Positions 62,853 through 64,000 of a stretch of 64,000 nucleotides of DNA are shown piece by piece; positions within the stretch are counted from its first letter, which is position 1, and each line of letters opens with the position of its first letter. Under the pieces are notes generated by a model. It did not search any database. It was not told the DNA's origin and was given only the letters and a program-made list of their open reading frames with translations. The DNA is taken from the NCBI GenBank assembly GCA_051747265.1, contig JBNJFY010000003.1:452734-516733 (forward strand), in the 5' to 3' direction. The translations under genes and the position numbers were made by a program. This DNA comes from JBNJFY01 sp051747265 (GTDB lineage: Bacteria; Bacteroidota; Rhodothermia; Balneolales; Balneolaceae).

Positions 62853-63012
62853 GCCTAACGGGTTTGCGCTTAAACGGCGTAGGGTTATAAGCAACAAGTT
62901 AATTATAAGCAGGGTAGGGGATGACTAGGAAAAGATGCCATTGTTTGAACAGCTCCTGCGTCGTGCCCACCGAAAAGAACTTCAGGTGGATCCAATTTGA
63001 AGCGCGTCTAAT
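62853..63012 (-). other. attC-like recombination site, long form
   Basis: Starts with canonical gcctaac (62853-62859). Left arm tttgcgcttaaacggcg and right arm gaagcgcg pair. The right end is gtctaat (63006-63012), slightly off consensus. The body is closely similar to 60098-60258. It lies downstream of the antitoxin gene. Confidence 0.72.
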
Positions 63013-63021
63013 ATTTTGAAT

Positions 63022-63303
63022 TTACTGGATTTCGAGCTTCACTTTTTTACCCAGCGCTCTTGCATATTTGGTAAGGGTAGACAGCTTGATATCCTCGGCG
63101 TGGTTTTCCATTCTGGAAATCACCGATCTTGTTGTATTGAGTTTTTCGGCTACTTCAGCTTGTGTAGCTCCCATTTGTTCACGAGCCTGACGAAGAATAA
63201 CTCCGATTTTAAAATTGAGAAATCCTTCCTCAAAGTTTTCCGCAAACTCAGCACTTTCCGCCTTCTTCTGATCGATAAAAATTTCTAAATCATCTTTACT
63301 CAT
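63022..63303 (-). CDS. HigA-type antitoxin (XRE helix-turn-helix)
   Basis: 93 residues with a central HTH (GATQAEVAEKLNTTRSVISRM). Overlaps the toxin gene by 4 bp (atga). Order toxin first, antitoxin second, as in higBA. Expected to neutralise the toxin and repress the operon. Confidence 0.88.
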   Translation of the reverse strand: MSKDDLEIFIDQKKAESAEFAENFEEGFLNFKIGVILRQAREQMGATQAEVAEKLNTTRSVISRMENHAEDIKLSTLTKYARALGKKVKLEIQ

Positions 63304-63650
63304 AATTCCTTCCTCCGATAATAATCACGTTTTCGTTCTTCGGCAGTTTTAATTTCCTGTTTAGGAACTTTATTCGTTTTCTTGGCAAAGCCACTGGTCA
63401 ATACGATCATATTTGGACCGTCAAAAAAGCCCAATAGCCGAAATGTGTTATTCCCAAGGGTTGCACGAACCTCCCAAATATCATCTGTGCTTTTAAGCTT
63501 TTTTAGGTACTGTGTGGGTACCTGTTCTAAATCTCGAACCACACGTAACGTCCAGGCAATCTTTTTGGATTGCTTGTCGGGAAGATCGTGTAAAAAATCT
63601 TCCACGGGACAATTCCCGAATTTGGTCCTGTAGAACTTAATAACGCGCAT
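63300..63650 (-). CDS. HigB/Gp49-like toxin (RelE superfamily, DUF891)
   Basis: 116 residues. The family pattern is clear: KFYRTKFGNCPVEDFLHDL, then LKSTDDIWEVRATLGNNTFRLLGFF and LTSGFAKKTNKVPKQEI. Such proteins cleave mRNA at the ribosome. First gene of the pair, 91 bp from the attC-like half-site at 63742. Confidence 0.88.
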   Translation of the reverse strand: MRVIKFYRTKFGNCPVEDFLHDLPDKQSKKIAWTLRVVRDLEQVPTQYLKKLKSTDDIWEVRATLGNNTFRLLGFFDGPNMIVLTSGFAKKTNKVPKQEIKTAEERKRDYYRRKEL

Positions 63651-63658
63651 AAGCCAAT

Positions 63659-63676
63659 GTTAGCATATATGCGAAC
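63659..63676. promoter_or_regulatory. Palindromic operator of the toxin-antitoxin pair
   Basis: gttagcatatatgcgaac is an 18-bp palindrome with one mismatched pair, 9 bp upstream of the toxin ATG, overlapping the likely promoter. Expected binding site of the HTH antitoxin. Confidence 0.6.
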
Positions 63677-63741
63677 ATTTTCAAATGAATATTTTTCAAA
63701 AAAGAGGGATTATCTAAAATGGGGAGGGAAGTAAATGAGAA

Positions 63742-63778
63742 ACATAACGACATTGCGCATAAGCGGCACGCGCAACAG
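63742..63778 (-). other. attC-like half-site at the right edge
   Basis: acataac followed by gacattgcgcataagcggc matches the left part of the long sites at 60098 and 62853. The expected right arm is not found nearby; the sequence then changes to unrelated DNA. The site may be interrupted by an insertion or be a diverged attC. Confidence 0.55.
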
Positions 63779-63824
63779 TGTTGAATTGATTACAAAACGA
63801 AAGAGTAATTAATAAATAGAAGGG

Positions 63825-63971
63825 AGGCAAGGAGATGGCGAGGCCTGTCCGCGTTAATGCGCGGGATATTGTTCATGGCCTCCTCTCGGGCGCCACTCTT
63901 TGAGGCGTTTGAACCGGGAAGAGCGTAGATTACCATTTTCCCAACCGTAACCTAACCCGAGAGGTTTAGCC
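63825..63971 (+). ncRNA. Structured leader before an IS110-like gene (bridge RNA candidate)
   Basis: About 145 nt with nested inverted repeats: gaggcc (63840) with ggcctc (63877), ccgcg-ttaatg-cgcgg-type pairing around 63849-63864, and later cctctcggg / aaccggg pairing. IS110-group elements carry a bridge RNA in the left end upstream of the recombinase. Position and structure fit, but this is inference: only the start of the gene is visible. Confidence 0.35.
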
Positions 63972-64000
63972 ATGAACGTTTACACGAACCAACATCCATA
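63972..64000 (+). CDS. Start of a gene resembling IS110-family transposase (cut by window)
   Basis: Only nine codons are visible: MNVYTNQHP, then ta. YTxQHP at the very start resembles the N-terminus of IS110-family recombinases (which continue YCGIDLHAR-like). Plus strand, opposite to all cassette genes. With so few residues the call is tentative; an unrelated gene is possible. Confidence 0.45.

Overview
The window looks like chromosomal DNA of a member of the Balneolota/Rhodothermota (Bacteroidota-like) lineage. This rests on gene content and protein style: outer-membrane PD40/BamA-like fusions, many lipoproteins, a CXXXY-type CcmE, HslVU next to RNase G, weak Shine-Dalgarno sites and a few TAnnTTTG-like -7 boxes. 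It is an inference, because no rRNA or other decisive marker is present.

Layout. Positions 1-9.7 kb: the 3' part of a chemotaxis transducer, an M28 lipoprotein peptidase, a divergent pair of one-pass membrane proteins built from 29/30-residue helical repeats, a large HExxH + beta-propeller + outer-membrane-barrel protein, a BrkB/YihY membrane protein and a class V aminotransferase-like enzyme. Positions 10-16.5 kb: alaS followed by the pyruvate dehydrogenase genes pdhA, pdhB, pdhC (no E3 here). Positions 16.6-20.5 kb: secreted S8 protease with a secreted partner, then a 129-bp MITE and a lipoprotein. Positions 20.5-23.1 kb: rfbD-rfbC-rfbB for dTDP-L-rhamnose. Positions 23.1-30 kb: a decayed nucleotidyltransferase pair, an ATP-pyrophosphatase, an EVE protein, an M14 carboxypeptidase, a two-domain dCTP deaminase, a BFD-type Fe-S protein and rsmE. 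Positions 30-39.3 kb (minus strand): S41 protease, hslU, hslV, rng with a long leader, murA, a biotin carrier protein and two small proteins. Positions 39.4-50.3 kb: ArsC/Spx-like protein, DUF3108 protein, dut, MFS, AraC and DinB genes, then ccmC-ccmD-ccmE-ccmF, a secreted protein and truA. After these come a tRNA-Asn with its own promoter, ppsA and a phosphoribosyltransferase.

From 54 kb the DNA becomes accessory. Three copies of a large palindromic REP-like element and two copies of another repeat surround an adenylate cyclase gene and an SGNH hydrolase with near-identical internal repeats. A second copy of the 129-bp MITE lies here in the opposite orientation. Both MITE copies have intact, different 5-bp target duplications.

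From about 59.5 kb to the right end the window carries what I read as an integron-type gene-cassette array: AT-rich minus-strand genes separated by attC-like sites with RYYYAAC / GTTRRRY-like ends and paired internal arms. Cargo includes a HigB/HigA-type toxin-antitoxin pair with a palindromic operator, an XRE membrane regulator, a HEPN-like protein, two unknowns and one apparently ORF-less unit. No integrase is visible; cassette orientation predicts it to the right of the window. At the right edge an attC half-site is followed by a structured non-coding stretch and the first nine codons of a gene resembling the start of IS110-family transposases. That arrangement fits an IS110 element, possibly with its bridge RNA, lodged in or beside a cassette recombination site.
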